In this document: positions 15,261-25,700 of the stretch, piece after piece
Layout of the letters: every line of letters begins with the position of its first letter
Numbering within the stretch: the stretch's first letter is position 1
Source of the DNA: Candidatus Lindowbacteria bacterium RIFCSPLOWO2_12_FULL_62_27
GTDB lineage: Bacteria > Lindowbacteria > 2-12-FULL-62-27
Length of the DNA stretch: 64,000 bases
Assembly (NCBI GenBank): GCA_001784175.1
Contig: MFPR01000028.1
Span: 131,606-195,605 of the forward strand
Reading direction: 5' to 3'
Program-made: the position numbers and the translations under genes
Notes under the pieces: generated by a model
Seen by the model: the letters and a program-made list of their open reading frames with translations, nothing else
The model's database searches: none
Told to the model about the DNA's origin: nothing

Positions 15261-17675
15261 CTACACAAACGCCGGGCGCGGGTCGTCTAGGAAGGCGAGG
15301 CGGCCGCCGTAGGTGGGGGGGCGCGGCGGAGATTTGGAGATCGGGCGGATGAAGAAGACTTCCGGTGAGAGACCGAAGCCTTCGGGAAGATCAGCCTCGG
15401 GCTGGCGCTCTGGGTCGGATGACGGGGCGGCGGGACGGCGGCGTTTTTCGGACTTGCCCATCGCGCGGCGGTAGTGGTCGAGACTTGCGGCGGCGCGGCG
15501 CTTGTCGCCTTGCATCTCGTAGGCGAGGGCCAAACCGCGGTGGGGTTCAGGCTGGAGATCGTCTTCGGCGAGGGCGTTGTAGAAATGGCGGATGGCGGAC
15601 TGCGGCCGGGCGGCGCGAAGATCGATTCCGCCCAGAAGAAGCTCGGTGTAGCACGATAATTTACCTCTGAAATCTCCGGCGCGGCGTTGTTTGCGCTGCA
15701 GGTCGGCGCCGGCAAGAAGCACCCAGCCGAAATCGATTTTGCGGTCGATGCGGTCGATGCGCCGCGCCATGCTGACGGCGCGGTCGATCTCGCGTTTGGC
15801 CACAGCTTCGTTGCCGCGAAAGATCTCGATATTGGCTTTCAACAGGCGAGCCGGGATGTAGTCGGGGTTGATTTTCAGACAGCGGTCCAAATACATCTCG
15901 GACTTGGCCGAGTCGCCCATCACCAGGTTTAGAATCGCGACGCGCCGCAGGTTCGTCGGGTTGGTCGGGTTCGCCATGCAGGCTTTCGTCATCCACTCAA
16001 GCGCGGTGTCCGGGCGGTTCATCGACAGATACACATCGGCGATCCGGCGGAGGAGGTAGACGTCGTGTTGATCATTCGCGTAGTTTTCCATGAGCCATCG
16101 GAGCGCGGTCTTGTACTGTTTGCGAAGAACAAAAATGTCCGATATCCACTGGAGCGTGTATTCGTTTTTAGGGTTGATCCTGTACGCTCTCATCAAATAT
16201 TTCAATGCGTCTTTGAGATTCCCCTTCCATCGGTAGATGTACGCCAGCCGCTGGAGGGTGAAGATATTGTCAGGAGCAATATCCAGCGCACGGTGCATCC
16301 ATGCCAACGCATTCTTGTCGTCGTCCATCGCCTTGTACACATATGCGATCTGGCGCATGGTCCAGACATCGCGCGGGCGCAGAGCCTGCGCGGCCTGCAG
16401 AAATTTCAGCGCCCCATCATATTTTTTCATCACGCGGCAGGCGTTGCCCAGCCACTGGATCGGCGTTGGGTTCCAGGGATCAAGGCTCCGCGCGCGCTTA
16501 AGGACGGCCATCGCATCAACCGGCCGGCCGGCGGAAAGCAGAGCCTCTCCGAGAATGGTCAGCGCATCGGCGTCAATCGGCCGGAGGCCGGCCTGTTTTT
16601 CGGCCAGATGCAGGGTCGCCTCGTGATCGATCCGTTTCATTTCCATGATCGCCGACCGGTAGAGGTACGGGTCGGACGATTTTTCATTTCTGGCTTTCGC
16701 CACAAACGGCCCGGTCATATCCAATTCACCGCGGCGGCGGTGGAATTTCGCGATGAAAAGATTGGCGTAGAAGGCCGTTTCTTTTGAACCGGCGAGGTCG
16801 CGCAACATCGGCAGGGGATCGGCCTCTTTGGTAACCGCTCCGGTGAGAAGGCTCATCGCGTAGCCGAGTTTCCAGCCCCGTGTAAGCACATGCCTATTGG
16901 ATTTTTCGAGGAAATATTCCCGCGCTTCCTTCATCCGGGTGGACATATTCATGGCTTTAAGGAAAAGCATCATCGCGGGCGCGTAGGGTCCATGCCGGTC
17001 GAGAAATTTCCGGAGTCTCGCCGATGCGCCCGCGAGATCCATGGCGTTAAACATTTTCACAGCCAGCCTGAAATCGATATGCTCGCACAAAATCTTTGCG
17101 GCGGGGCGTGCCGCGCTCCATTTCTGGTAAAGATCGAGAAGCATGTTTCGGCGGCCGAGGGGCCGTTGAGCCAAGGCTTGAAATGCGTCCCGCGCCAGAG
17201 GGTCGGCCGACTGCGCGTCCCGTTCCTGCCGCACGATCCGGCGGTCCGTCGGAATCAGGATGGGCGGGCCGAGCCGGGCGCGTTGAACCTCGCCGAGATC
17301 AACGGCCTCGCCGCCGCGGGCGATGAGCGCGGCAATCTGGTCCCGAACGGCGGAGCTGATGGCGCCTTCGTACCGGCAATTCACTTTTCGAAATGTTCGG
17401 CGCAGCATGGGCCAGCGGTTCCAGCATTGGACGGCGAACGGCCGGACGAGGCTGGATTCGGCGGAGGACACGAGGACATCGCGAGTGGCGGCGGAATCGA
17501 GGTCGAAACTGATTCCCGCGCACCAGAGGATGGGATCCCCGGGCAGAATGTCGGATGATTCTCCCAGGACGGCAAAAAATGTCTCACTATTTTTCCCGCG
17601 CCGCGCCGACCAGATTTTCCCGGCGGCGAATCGGCCCGTTCCCAGCCCCAATAACATCAATAACAGCAGCATCAC
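15261..17675 (-). CDS. Large tetratricopeptide-repeat protein with N-terminal hydrophobic segment
   Basis: MMLLLLMLLGLGTG start and multiple TPR units (ALTILGEALLSAGRPVDAMAVLKRARSLDPWNP etc.). Confidence 0.85.
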   Translation of the reverse strand: MMLLLLMLLGLGTGRFAAGKIWSARRGKNSETFFAVLGESSDILPGDPILWCAGISFDLDSAATRDVLVSSAESSLVRPFAVQCWNRWPMLRRTFRKVNCRYEGAISSAVRDQIAALIARGGEAVDLGEVQRARLGPPILIPTDRRIVRQERDAQSADPLARDAFQALAQRPLGRRNMLLDLYQKWSAARPAAKILCEHIDFRLAVKMFNAMDLAGASARLRKFLDRHGPYAPAMMLFLKAMNMSTRMKEAREYFLEKSNRHVLTRGWKLGYAMSLLTGAVTKEADPLPMLRDLAGSKETAFYANLFIAKFHRRRGELDMTGPFVAKARNEKSSDPYLYRSAIMEMKRIDHEATLHLAEKQAGLRPIDADALTILGEALLSAGRPVDAMAVLKRARSLDPWNPTPIQWLGNACRVMKKYDGALKFLQAAQALRPRDVWTMRQIAYVYKAMDDDKNALAWMHRALDIAPDNIFTLQRLAYIYRWKGNLKDALKYLMRAYRINPKNEYTLQWISDIFVLRKQYKTALRWLMENYANDQHDVYLLRRIADVYLSMNRPDTALEWMTKACMANPTNPTNLRRVAILNLVMGDSAKSEMYLDRCLKINPDYIPARLLKANIEIFRGNEAVAKREIDRAVSMARRIDRIDRKIDFGWVLLAGADLQRKQRRAGDFRGKLSCYTELLLGGIDLRAARPQSAIRHFYNALAEDDLQPEPHRGLALAYEMQGDKRRAAASLDHYRRAMGKSEKRRRPAAPSSDPERQPEADLPEGFGLSPEVFFIRPISKSPPRPPTYGGRLAFLDDPRPAFV

Positions 17676-17729
17676 ATCCTGCCTTTCACTCCGGCGCCCT
17701 ACGCCTCATCGCATCTCATATAAATGCGG

Positions 17730-19004
17730 TCATGCCGGATTATTCCGGCTGCGGACATGTTCGTGGCATTTGATCAGAACGATCCGCAAAATCTTTTCGA
17801 GGTAACGCATGCCGGTCAGAGAAATATCGAGGCTTTTTTGAATAGTCGCGACGATCTGTTTGAATTTGGCCGACGCATTTTCCAGATGTTTCGCCACCTG
17901 CGTGTCGCTCTTGCCGATCATCTGGGCGATATCGAGATTCGTCATTGCTCTTTCATCGCGCGGATCTGCGGCGCCGCCGGGCCGACGTTTCAATTCGCCG
18001 GTCGCGGGGTCGCTCATGGCGGTCAGCACGGTCAGCTGCATCGGCGTAAATGCGGTCCCGACGTCGATCATCCGTTCGACGAACTCTTCAACCTCCCCCG
18101 TGTCCGCTTCTTCCGGCGCATCGGAATCGGACTCCGGTTCCGCGAGACGCAGTTTCCGTCCGCCCTTGCGTCTGAGACCCCGACGGCTCTCGACATCCAC
18201 GTTACCCTCGACATCCGCGCCACGGTCGCCATCGTCGGTCTCATGGGATCGGCCAAGATCGACCTGCTTGCGCGGAACGAAACCGAGGACAATCGAAAAC
18301 GTGTTGGAGATATCAGAAACGGCCATGGCAAGGGGCGAGGGGTTCATTTGTGTCTTCTCGTATCCCTCGCTGAATTTAAAACTGACTTTCACGGCACGCA
18401 CAGCTTTTTGGGGCGGAAACCGGTCGCCGCGCCATTTTTGCAGGTCGACCCACTCTGATATATCGTGAAGCAGGAAACGCAGAATGACCCGATCGGGCGC
18501 GTTCCAGCCGGTACGTTTCCGGCGGCGCGGCAGGTAGTGGTCTTTCATTTGGGTATCCCTGAATTCGGCGCCGACCATGACGTATGTTCTGGTTTTCAGC
18601 GCAGTCCGGACATTGTCGAAGACGCGGTATTTCTCCTGCAGATGCTGTTCGATGTGCCGGGTGACGTCATTGTAAATGATTTTGTTGAGCTGGAACGCGA
18701 AACTCTCGGCAGGCGTTAGATGGCTAAATTCGGGTCTGTCGGGCCGCTTGTTTCTCTTTTTGTACAGCCGGTCGAGAATATCGTCCACGATTTTCTCGAT
18801 ATCGAAGACCGACGTGGCGACGACCTTGCCGGGCGTCTTCGACAATCGCCAGCCACCCGTCTTCGACAATCGCCGGCGGATTATTCCTTCGATCACCTGT
18901 CGAAGACTCTCCAAGTCTTGAGGAGATATTCGGTCGGCAAAATACGCCTCTAACCACTCGACCCTTTGATCCATCGCAGACGGCTTGGCCACCTTCGTTT
19001 TCAC
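17730..19004 (-). CDS. Sigma-factor-like / HTH protein
   Basis: LNKIIYNDVTRHIEQHLQEKYRVFDNVRTALKTRTY and C-terminal FTPMQLTVLTAMSD...MTNLDIAQMIGKSDTQVAKHLENASAKFK, a sigma4-like HTH. Confidence 0.5.
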   Translation of the reverse strand: MKTKVAKPSAMDQRVEWLEAYFADRISPQDLESLRQVIEGIIRRRLSKTGGWRLSKTPGKVVATSVFDIEKIVDDILDRLYKKRNKRPDRPEFSHLTPAESFAFQLNKIIYNDVTRHIEQHLQEKYRVFDNVRTALKTRTYVMVGAEFRDTQMKDHYLPRRRKRTGWNAPDRVILRFLLHDISEWVDLQKWRGDRFPPQKAVRAVKVSFKFSEGYEKTQMNPSPLAMAVSDISNTFSIVLGFVPRKQVDLGRSHETDDGDRGADVEGNVDVESRRGLRRKGGRKLRLAEPESDSDAPEEADTGEVEEFVERMIDVGTAFTPMQLTVLTAMSDPATGELKRRPGGAADPRDERAMTNLDIAQMIGKSDTQVAKHLENASAKFKQIVATIQKSLDISLTGMRYLEKILRIVLIKCHEHVRSRNNPA

Positions 19005-19051
19005 GCGGGCAGTTTCCTTTAGCGCTCCAGGAAAATCAACAGAGTTTCAAA

Positions 19052-19136
19052 CCTGCCCGGAATTTATATGACCGCGACCCCGGAAGAAATCGAAATTCGG
19101 CTGTTTCATCGAGCAGGGCCAAAAATTCCGGGCGGG
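19052..19136. repeat. Small element with 14-bp inverted repeats
   Basis: CCTGCCCGGAATTT (19052-19065) and AAATTCCGGGCGGG (19123-19136), one mismatch; contains a 23-bp sequence repeated at 19693..19715. Confidence 0.6.
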
Positions 19137-19145
19137 TAAGACACT

Positions 19146-19529
19146 ATGACAGGAGAAGGGAAGAATCGAATCGAGGATTTTACAGGCTATATCGTCACGA
19201 TCATTTTGCGAAGCAAGAGCGATCCGTCTGATTTCAGGTTGGAAACGATCCAAATTCCCGGCTTGGAAGTCAAAGACCGGGCGATTGAGAAATTAATGGA
19301 AGAATTCGGTGATCAGGATGTGGAACTATTTGATACCGAAGTGGTCAGATTTCACACCAGGTGTTTGGTCACCCCGTTGCCCAATGAAAAGAGTCTGAGA
19401 TCCTCCAAGGTAACCAGTCAGACTATTGTCAAAGAGATCCAGCCCTTTTCCAAGGACAGCGACATTACTTATGACGCAATCCTGGACCGAATCGTGGAGG
19501 ATATGACGCGGTGGGAACTGGGGAGGTAG
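19146..19529 (+). CDS. Hypothetical protein
   Basis: MTGEGKNRIEDFTGYIVTIILRSKSDPSDFRLETIQIPGL; coherent ORF. Confidence 0.55.
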   Translation: MTGEGKNRIEDFTGYIVTIILRSKSDPSDFRLETIQIPGLEVKDRAIEKLMEEFGDQDVELFDTEVVRFHTRCLVTPLPNEKSLRSSKVTSQTIVKEIQPFSKDSDITYDAILDRIVEDMTRWELGR

Positions 19530-19582
19530 ATGCAAACGGGAGCAGAAAATGCTGCGTAGGATTCAGGGGGTCGATGGGTATT

Positions 19583-19653
19583 CGTCATTCCCGCGGGAAT
19601 CCAGGGCTTTCCCCAGAGAACCAGACTGGATGCCCGCTTTCGCGGGCATGACG
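19583..19653. repeat. CGTCATTCCCGCG...CGCGGGCATGACG palindromic small repeat (MITE/REP-like)
   Basis: CGTCATTCCCGCGGGAATCCAG...CTGGATGCCCGCTTTCGCGGGCATGACG with imperfect terminal inverted repeats. Confidence 0.75.
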
Positions 19654-19746
19654 ACCCAAAAAAATACCGGTAAATCCGAATCGGCCTCCAGACCCGGAAG
19701 AAATCGAAATTCGGCCATTTTATAGACCAGGTGGCAAAAGAGAACG

Positions 19747-19980
19747 ATGGAGGTGGGGGCGATGCGGAAGGATGCGAACGACGGGATGTTTTTTGTGATC
19801 GACCGGAATTCCATGTTGGGCGAATGCCGATTCCTAAGGGGTCTGGAACCCGGACCCGGTCCGGTGTCCCGGTTCGACCTGCAGGATGCGTCCCGGATCT
19901 ACCGGGAGATGACCGGGACGGATTTGGACATACAGGCGACCGGGGAAATTCTGCTTCGACGCGGGTGGGATGACGAATGA
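19747..19980 (+). CDS. Hypothetical small protein
   Basis: Coherent ORF; stop overlaps the downstream start (ATGATG). Confidence 0.5.
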   Translation: MEVGAMRKDANDGMFFVIDRNSMLGECRFLRGLEPGPGPVSRFDLQDASRIYREMTGTDLDIQATGEILLRRGWDDE

Positions 19981-20228
19981 TGGTCCTGGTGTGTCTCGTC
20001 ATCGGATTTCTCATCGGCTGGTTTTCAGGATTTTCCGCCGGGCAGGAGGAGACGCGCAGGCGGTTCCAGGCGTGGTTGCAGAGCCAAACTCAGGGACCGC
20101 CGGCCGAGGAGGCTCGCCGGGTGCTTAAAGAAATGGAAAGGGCGTACCGGGTGTTTGCCAATTACGGGGAGCGCGAGCGGCAGAAACAGTTGCGGGAACT
20201 CTGGTACGAGGAGCACAAGGATGGGTAG
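19977..20228 (+). CDS. Small membrane-anchored hypothetical protein
   Basis: MVLVCLVIGFLIGWFSGFSAGQEETRRRF: N-terminal TM segment. Confidence 0.55.
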   Translation: MMVLVCLVIGFLIGWFSGFSAGQEETRRRFQAWLQSQTQGPPAEEARRVLKEMERAYRVFANYGERERQKQLRELWYEEHKDG

Positions 20229-20352
20229 CAACGTTCGCTCCTTCAGGCGGCGAGATATTTTTTCGGCCAGAGGCGGAATTTGGCCCGGAACCGGTATTAA
20301 TACAGATTAGACAGGCGATCTTTCAAATTCTATTCACAAGGGGGGTGTCCGT

Positions 20353-21222
20353 ATGAAGGGCTATCTGGTGGCGTTGGTCTGTCTGGCTTTGGTAGTGCAA
20401 TCGTCGGAGCAGGCTCATGCCGAACTCCGTAAGCGCGTCCTGATCGATGTCCGGATGCCCGATACGACGGCCCGGGGAGTGGTCGAAGGCGTGCTGGCGA
20501 AGGAGCTTGGCCGCTACAAGGATATCCTTGTGATTGACGAGCGATACGAGCAGAGTTTTCTGCCGTTTATGAAATACAAGGCCCACGTGATCGTTCAGGT
20601 CGAGGTCCTGCAGATGTACGCCGACGACATTAAAAAAGTCCCTGGATTTTTTCGGCGGTTTGGCGGCGGGGTCGGCGATGCGGCGCTTGTCGCGCTCTGG
20701 CTCGGCACCCTGGGGTTCGCCGAATCCGCCATGGACGATTGGGGCGAGACGGGTGGCAATCACATGTCCCGCGATGTTGAAGGCCACTTCGTCGCCAACA
20801 TCACCCTGTTTGACATGTGGACCGAACGATCGTTCGCCCGCACCCAGACCAATTTCAAGATTCGGGTCAAAAACGCCCATCACGACGACGAAAAAATCAT
20901 GCTGACGTGCATCGCCGAGCGCGGATTCAGGGATGTCGCCCGATGGATCCAAAAGGAGACCCGGACACGGGACGGGCAGACGTGGGTCTTCGCGGAAAAC
21001 GCAGACCGCGTCTTCGTCAACGCCGGGTCCCTCGACGGCCTCAACAAGGGCAGCCGGCTGAAAGTCTATCGGCCCCAGCCCATTTACGCGCCGCGCAGCA
21101 AAACGGTCCTCGGCCATTCGGCCGTTTACGAGTGCGACATTCGCATCGTGCAGGTAGATGAACTCTTTTCGCTCGCCGAGCCGGTCAAACACGCGCTTTC
21201 GGGCGAATACATTTCAAAATAA
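20353..21222 (+). CDS. Exported protein with FlgT-C-like region
   Basis: Signal peptide MKGYLVALVCLALVVQSSEQAHA; C-terminal VFVNAGSLDGLNKGSRLKVYRPQ; AAGGGGGGTG upstream of ATG. Confidence 0.65.
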   Translation: MKGYLVALVCLALVVQSSEQAHAELRKRVLIDVRMPDTTARGVVEGVLAKELGRYKDILVIDERYEQSFLPFMKYKAHVIVQVEVLQMYADDIKKVPGFFRRFGGGVGDAALVALWLGTLGFAESAMDDWGETGGNHMSRDVEGHFVANITLFDMWTERSFARTQTNFKIRVKNAHHDDEKIMLTCIAERGFRDVARWIQKETRTRDGQTWVFAENADRVFVNAGSLDGLNKGSRLKVYRPQPIYAPRSKTVLGHSAVYECDIRIVQVDELFSLAEPVKHALSGEYISK

Positions 21223-21235
21223 AGGGGTGGTGAAT

Positions 21236-21832
21236 ATGCGGTACAGAACAATTCTTGCAGGAATCGCGGCGATGGCGATCGGAGCGACCGTTGCCGGATG
21301 CAAAATGCGCGTCAACACGGCCGTCCCGCCCAGCCCCGGCGAGAAGATTATCTGGAAATCACACGACCGCCGGCCGGAGTGGGTTCAGGTCCAGCAGGGG
21401 GATCGCGGTGGATTCTACTACGCGACCGGACTTTCCGACCGGTTCACGACGGAGCTGGATGCGCGGGAGCACGCAATGTTCAAGGCCCGGCAGGCCATCG
21501 CGGATTACGTCTTGGGATTCGTGCAAACCGAGTACAAGGAATCTCGGACCCGAGCCCACACCGCCGGCGACGGGGCCGATGCGCAGGTCGAGGCCGGCCA
21601 TACCGTCACATCGACGGCCCGGGTGGCCGTGTCGCAGGTCAGGCCAAAGGAGTGGTATCTGGAAAAAGTCCAGACGGAGAACGGGAAAGTCCTGTGGACG
21701 GCGATCGTGTTGGCGGAGGCGCCGCGCGATGTCATCCAGAGGGAGGTGGCGCGGATCGGCGTCGCCTTGAAAAAATTGGAGCAGGACACGCCGGCCACGG
21801 AGGGAGCCAAGACGACCCGGCAGGACTTTTGA
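21236..21832 (+). CDS. LPP20-like lipoprotein
   Basis: Lipobox-like AMAIGATVAGC; PEWV...GGFYYATGLSDRFTTELDAREHAMFKARQAIADYV. Confidence 0.65.
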   Translation: MRYRTILAGIAAMAIGATVAGCKMRVNTAVPPSPGEKIIWKSHDRRPEWVQVQQGDRGGFYYATGLSDRFTTELDAREHAMFKARQAIADYVLGFVQTEYKESRTRAHTAGDGADAQVEAGHTVTSTARVAVSQVRPKEWYLEKVQTENGKVLWTAIVLAEAPRDVIQREVARIGVALKKLEQDTPATEGAKTTRQDF

Positions 21833-21840
21833 GGCATGCC

Positions 21841-22737
21841 ATGGCCATATGGAAACCCGTTCTCACAGCGCTCATCGCGTTAATATTTTCTGTTCAGGTG
21901 AATGCGACAGCGGATTTACGCGCACATCGGCCCGCTTGGGTCGTTTGTGAGCCGGCGCCCACGGACGCGGAATATTTTTTTGTCGGCATATCGGAGCCGC
22001 AGCCAACCGAGTTTTCGGCCCGGGAAGGCGCCCGGCGGCACGCACTGCGGCAGGCCGCCGACTTCACGGGAATTCAAGTGTTTCACTCCACATCTGAAGA
22101 CCGGTCTCGAAAATCCGAGGCGGCTGCCGGGATCGTTCATATGGACAATGTGGCCGTGGCCGAAACCGTTTCGGATTTTTTCGTTCGCCGGCTCAAGGCG
22201 AAAGAATGGTTTCTGGAGAGACAGTCCGGTCCGGATTCCCACCGGCGGCGATGGGTCGCGCACCTGCTGGTCGCGATCCCTCGCGTCGAAGTCGATAAGG
22301 CGATCGAAGCGGAGCAAACCCGGCGCGCCGACGCGGCGAACCAGGAGCGCCTGTATCCGGATGGCGCTGTCGTGTGCGTGGAGGATGCCCCATCGCCGTT
22401 TTCCGCGATTTTGAAAACAGGGATCGAACAGCATCTTTCGAAGTTCCATATTTCCGTTTTCGATCAGGCTTCGTCAGCGCTGCCCGATATTCCGATTCTG
22501 CGCTTGTCCATAGATGTCGACCGGGAACACACCATTTACGATCGTCAATTTGTGCTGGCCAGGATCGTCTGCCGCATCCAGCGCCGGATGGCCGACGGGA
22601 CGACGGTGACTGAACATTCGGTAGGAGGCTCCAATAGGGCCTATGCGCGCACAATCGAAATCGCGACGGAAACGGCGGTGGACGAGTTCCTGGGAGACGA
22701 GGGCCGCAAGCTGATCCGTGCAATCCGGGGATGGTGA
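21841..22737 (+). CDS. Exported LPP20/FlgT-like protein
   Basis: Signal peptide; PAWVVCEPAPTDAEYFFVGISEPQPTEFSAREGARRHALRQAADF. Confidence 0.6.
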   Translation: MAIWKPVLTALIALIFSVQVNATADLRAHRPAWVVCEPAPTDAEYFFVGISEPQPTEFSAREGARRHALRQAADFTGIQVFHSTSEDRSRKSEAAAGIVHMDNVAVAETVSDFFVRRLKAKEWFLERQSGPDSHRRRWVAHLLVAIPRVEVDKAIEAEQTRRADAANQERLYPDGAVVCVEDAPSPFSAILKTGIEQHLSKFHISVFDQASSALPDIPILRLSIDVDREHTIYDRQFVLARIVCRIQRRMADGTTVTEHSVGGSNRAYARTIEIATETAVDEFLGDEGRKLIRAIRGW

Positions 22738-22784
22738 GAAGAATGGACAATCACGGAGAAAATAGAAGCGAAAAGAAATAGCGT

Positions 22785-25700
22785 TTAGCGTTTAAGCAAA
22801 CGTCCCTTCCAGATCGAATAAATCGCCGGATAGACCAACAGCTCCATCAGAAACGACGAGAAGATGCCGCCGACCATCGGCGCGGCGATTCGTTTCATGA
22901 CGTCCGCGCCGGCTTCGCCCAAGCCCGCCCACATGATGGGCAAAAGGCCCATGAACGTCGTGCCGACGGTCATCAGTTTCGGCCGGATGCGCTTCACGGC
23001 GCCTTCGCGAATGGCGGCATCGAGGTCCTCTTGCGTTTTCATCCGCCCGGATTTGACGCGGTCGGCGTAGGCCATTTCCAGGTACAGGAGCATGATCACG
23101 CCCGTTTCGGCGTCCACGCCGGCCAGCGCGAGAAGGCCGACCCAGACGGCGACGGACATGTTGTAATCGAGGACCCAGAGAAGCCAGAACGCGCCGATCA
23201 GGGAGAAGGGAACCGCCAGCATCACGATGGCCGTTTTCACCGCTGATTTTGTGTTGAGGTACAGCAGGAGGAAAATCACAAACAGCGTGAGTGGGACCAC
23301 CCATACCAGCTTCGCCTTGGCGCGCTCGAGGTACCGGAACTGCCCCGCCCATTCGAGCCGCACGCCCGGCGGGAGGTTAATTTTCTCCTGGATCACGCGC
23401 TGAGCCTCCTCGACGTATCCGCCCAGGTCCCGGTCCTTGACGTCGATGAAAATGAACGTCGCCAGCGATCCGTCCTCATTGCGGATGTCCGACGGGCCGG
23501 TCTTGAAGCGGATGTCGGCAAACTGGCCGATGGGCACCTGCGCGCCGGTCGGGGTCGCGACTTTGACGCGGCTCAGTTTGTCGAGATCGTCGCGAAAATC
23601 GCGCGGATAGCGGACGTTGATCGGATACCGCTCGCGGCCTTCGATCGTCGTCGCGACGTTGGCGCCTCCGATCGCCGTTTCGATGATCTCCTCGACTTCC
23701 GCCACCTGCAGGCCGTACCGCGCGGCCTCGCTCCGGTTGATTTCGAAATCGATGAAATTCCCGCCGGTGACGCGTTCGGCGAAGACCGACCGCGTGCCGC
23801 GGATGTCCTTGAGTGCCGCCTCGATGCCGTTGGCGGTCTGCTGGATTACTTCGAGGTCGGCGCCCATGACCTTGATGCCCACGGGCGACCGCACGCCGGT
23901 GGTCAGCATTTCGATCCGGGTCTGGATCGGCATCCACCAGACGTTGGGCATTCCGGGAAATTGCAGATGCGCGTCCATCTCCTCCTTCAGCCGCTCGACC
24001 GTCACGCCGGGCCGCCACTGGTGCATCGGCTTCAGGGTGATGATCGATTCGACCATCATGATCGGCGCGGGGTCGGTGGCCGATTCGAACCGGCCGATCT
24101 TGCCGAAGACGTGCTCGACTTCGGGAAACTGCATGATGATCTTGTCCATCGAGTGCAGGACCTGGCCGGCCTGCGTGATGGACATGCCGGGCAGTCCCGT
24201 GGGCATGTAGAGGAACGTTCCCTCCCAGAGCGGCGGCATGAATTCCGATCCAAGCTGGAAATAGATTGGGATGGAGATCAGCATCAGCGCGACGGCCGCA
24301 AGGATCACCCCGCGCCGGTGCTTCAAGACGAACGTGACGCACGGATCGTACAGGCGATGCAGAAACCGGCTGACGGGATGGGTCTCCTCCGAGTGGAATT
24401 TCCCGCCCCAGAGCAGGTTGGCCAGCGCGGTTTTCCATTTCGATGCGAAGGCGTATTCCTTCCCGGGCAAAAACAAGGTGAGGAGGGCGGGCGCCAGCGT
24501 GATGGCGACGAGCGCGGCGAAGGCCATCGAGAAATTCTTGGTGAAGGCCAGCGGCTTGAAGAGCCGGCCCTCCTGGGCTTCGAGCGTGAAGATCGGCATG
24601 AAGGAAACGGCGATGACGAGGAGCGAAAAGAAAATCGACGGGCCGACTTCCTGCGCCGACTCGATCAAAACGTCCACCGCCGGACGCTGCCGGCCTTCGT
24701 GGTTCCACGTCTCGAGGCGCTTGTGCGTGTTCTCGATGATGACGATGGAGGCGTCGACCATCGCGCCGACCGCAATGGCGATCCCGCCGAGCGACATGAT
24801 GCTGGCGGTGATGCCCATGTAATACATGGGGATGAACCCCAAGATGACCGCGACCGGCAGCGTCACGATCGGAATGAGGGAGCTTCGGACGTGCCAGAGG
24901 AAAAACAGGATCACCAGCGCGACGACGATCATCTCTTCCGTCAACTTGTTCTTGAGCGTGTGAATGGCCGCGTTGATCAGGGTCGAGCGGTCATACGTGA
25001 CGACCACGCGCACGCCCTCCGGCATCGACGCTTCCAGCGATTTCAGTTTGTCCTTCACGCGCGCGATCACGTTCAGCGCGTTTTCGCCGTAGCGCATGAT
25101 GACCAGACCGCCGACGGCTTCGCCCTTGCCGTCCAGTTCCACCACGCCGCGCCGCATGTCGGGCCCGAGATGGATCCGCGCGACCTGTCCAAGCAGCACG
25201 GGCGTGCCGCCATGCACGGCCACCGGGATTTTTTCGAGGTCGGCCGTCGACCGGACGTAGCCCCGGCCGCGGATCATGTACTCGCGTTCGGCGATTTCGA
25301 GGACGCGCCCGCCGACGTCGTTGTTCGACCTCCGGATGGCGTCGATCACGGTTTTAAGCGGAATGTCGTAGGCCAGGAGCGCGTTCGGGTCGACCTCCAC
25401 CTGGTACTGTTTGACAAACCCGCCGATCGACGCGACCTCCGCGACGCCTTCCACGCTCGCCAGAGCGTAGCGCAGGTTCCAGTCTTGGAAACTCCGCAGT
25501 TCCGAGAGGTCGTGCTTGCCGCTCTCGTCCACCAGCGCGTATTCGAATACCCATCCGACGCCGGTGGCGTCCGGCCCGATGGACGGCCGCACGCCGGCCG
25601 GGAGCTTCGACAGCGACTGGTTCAGATATTCGAGGACGCGGGACCGCGCCCAGTACATGTCGGTACCTTCTTCAAACACGACATACACAAACGAAACGTC

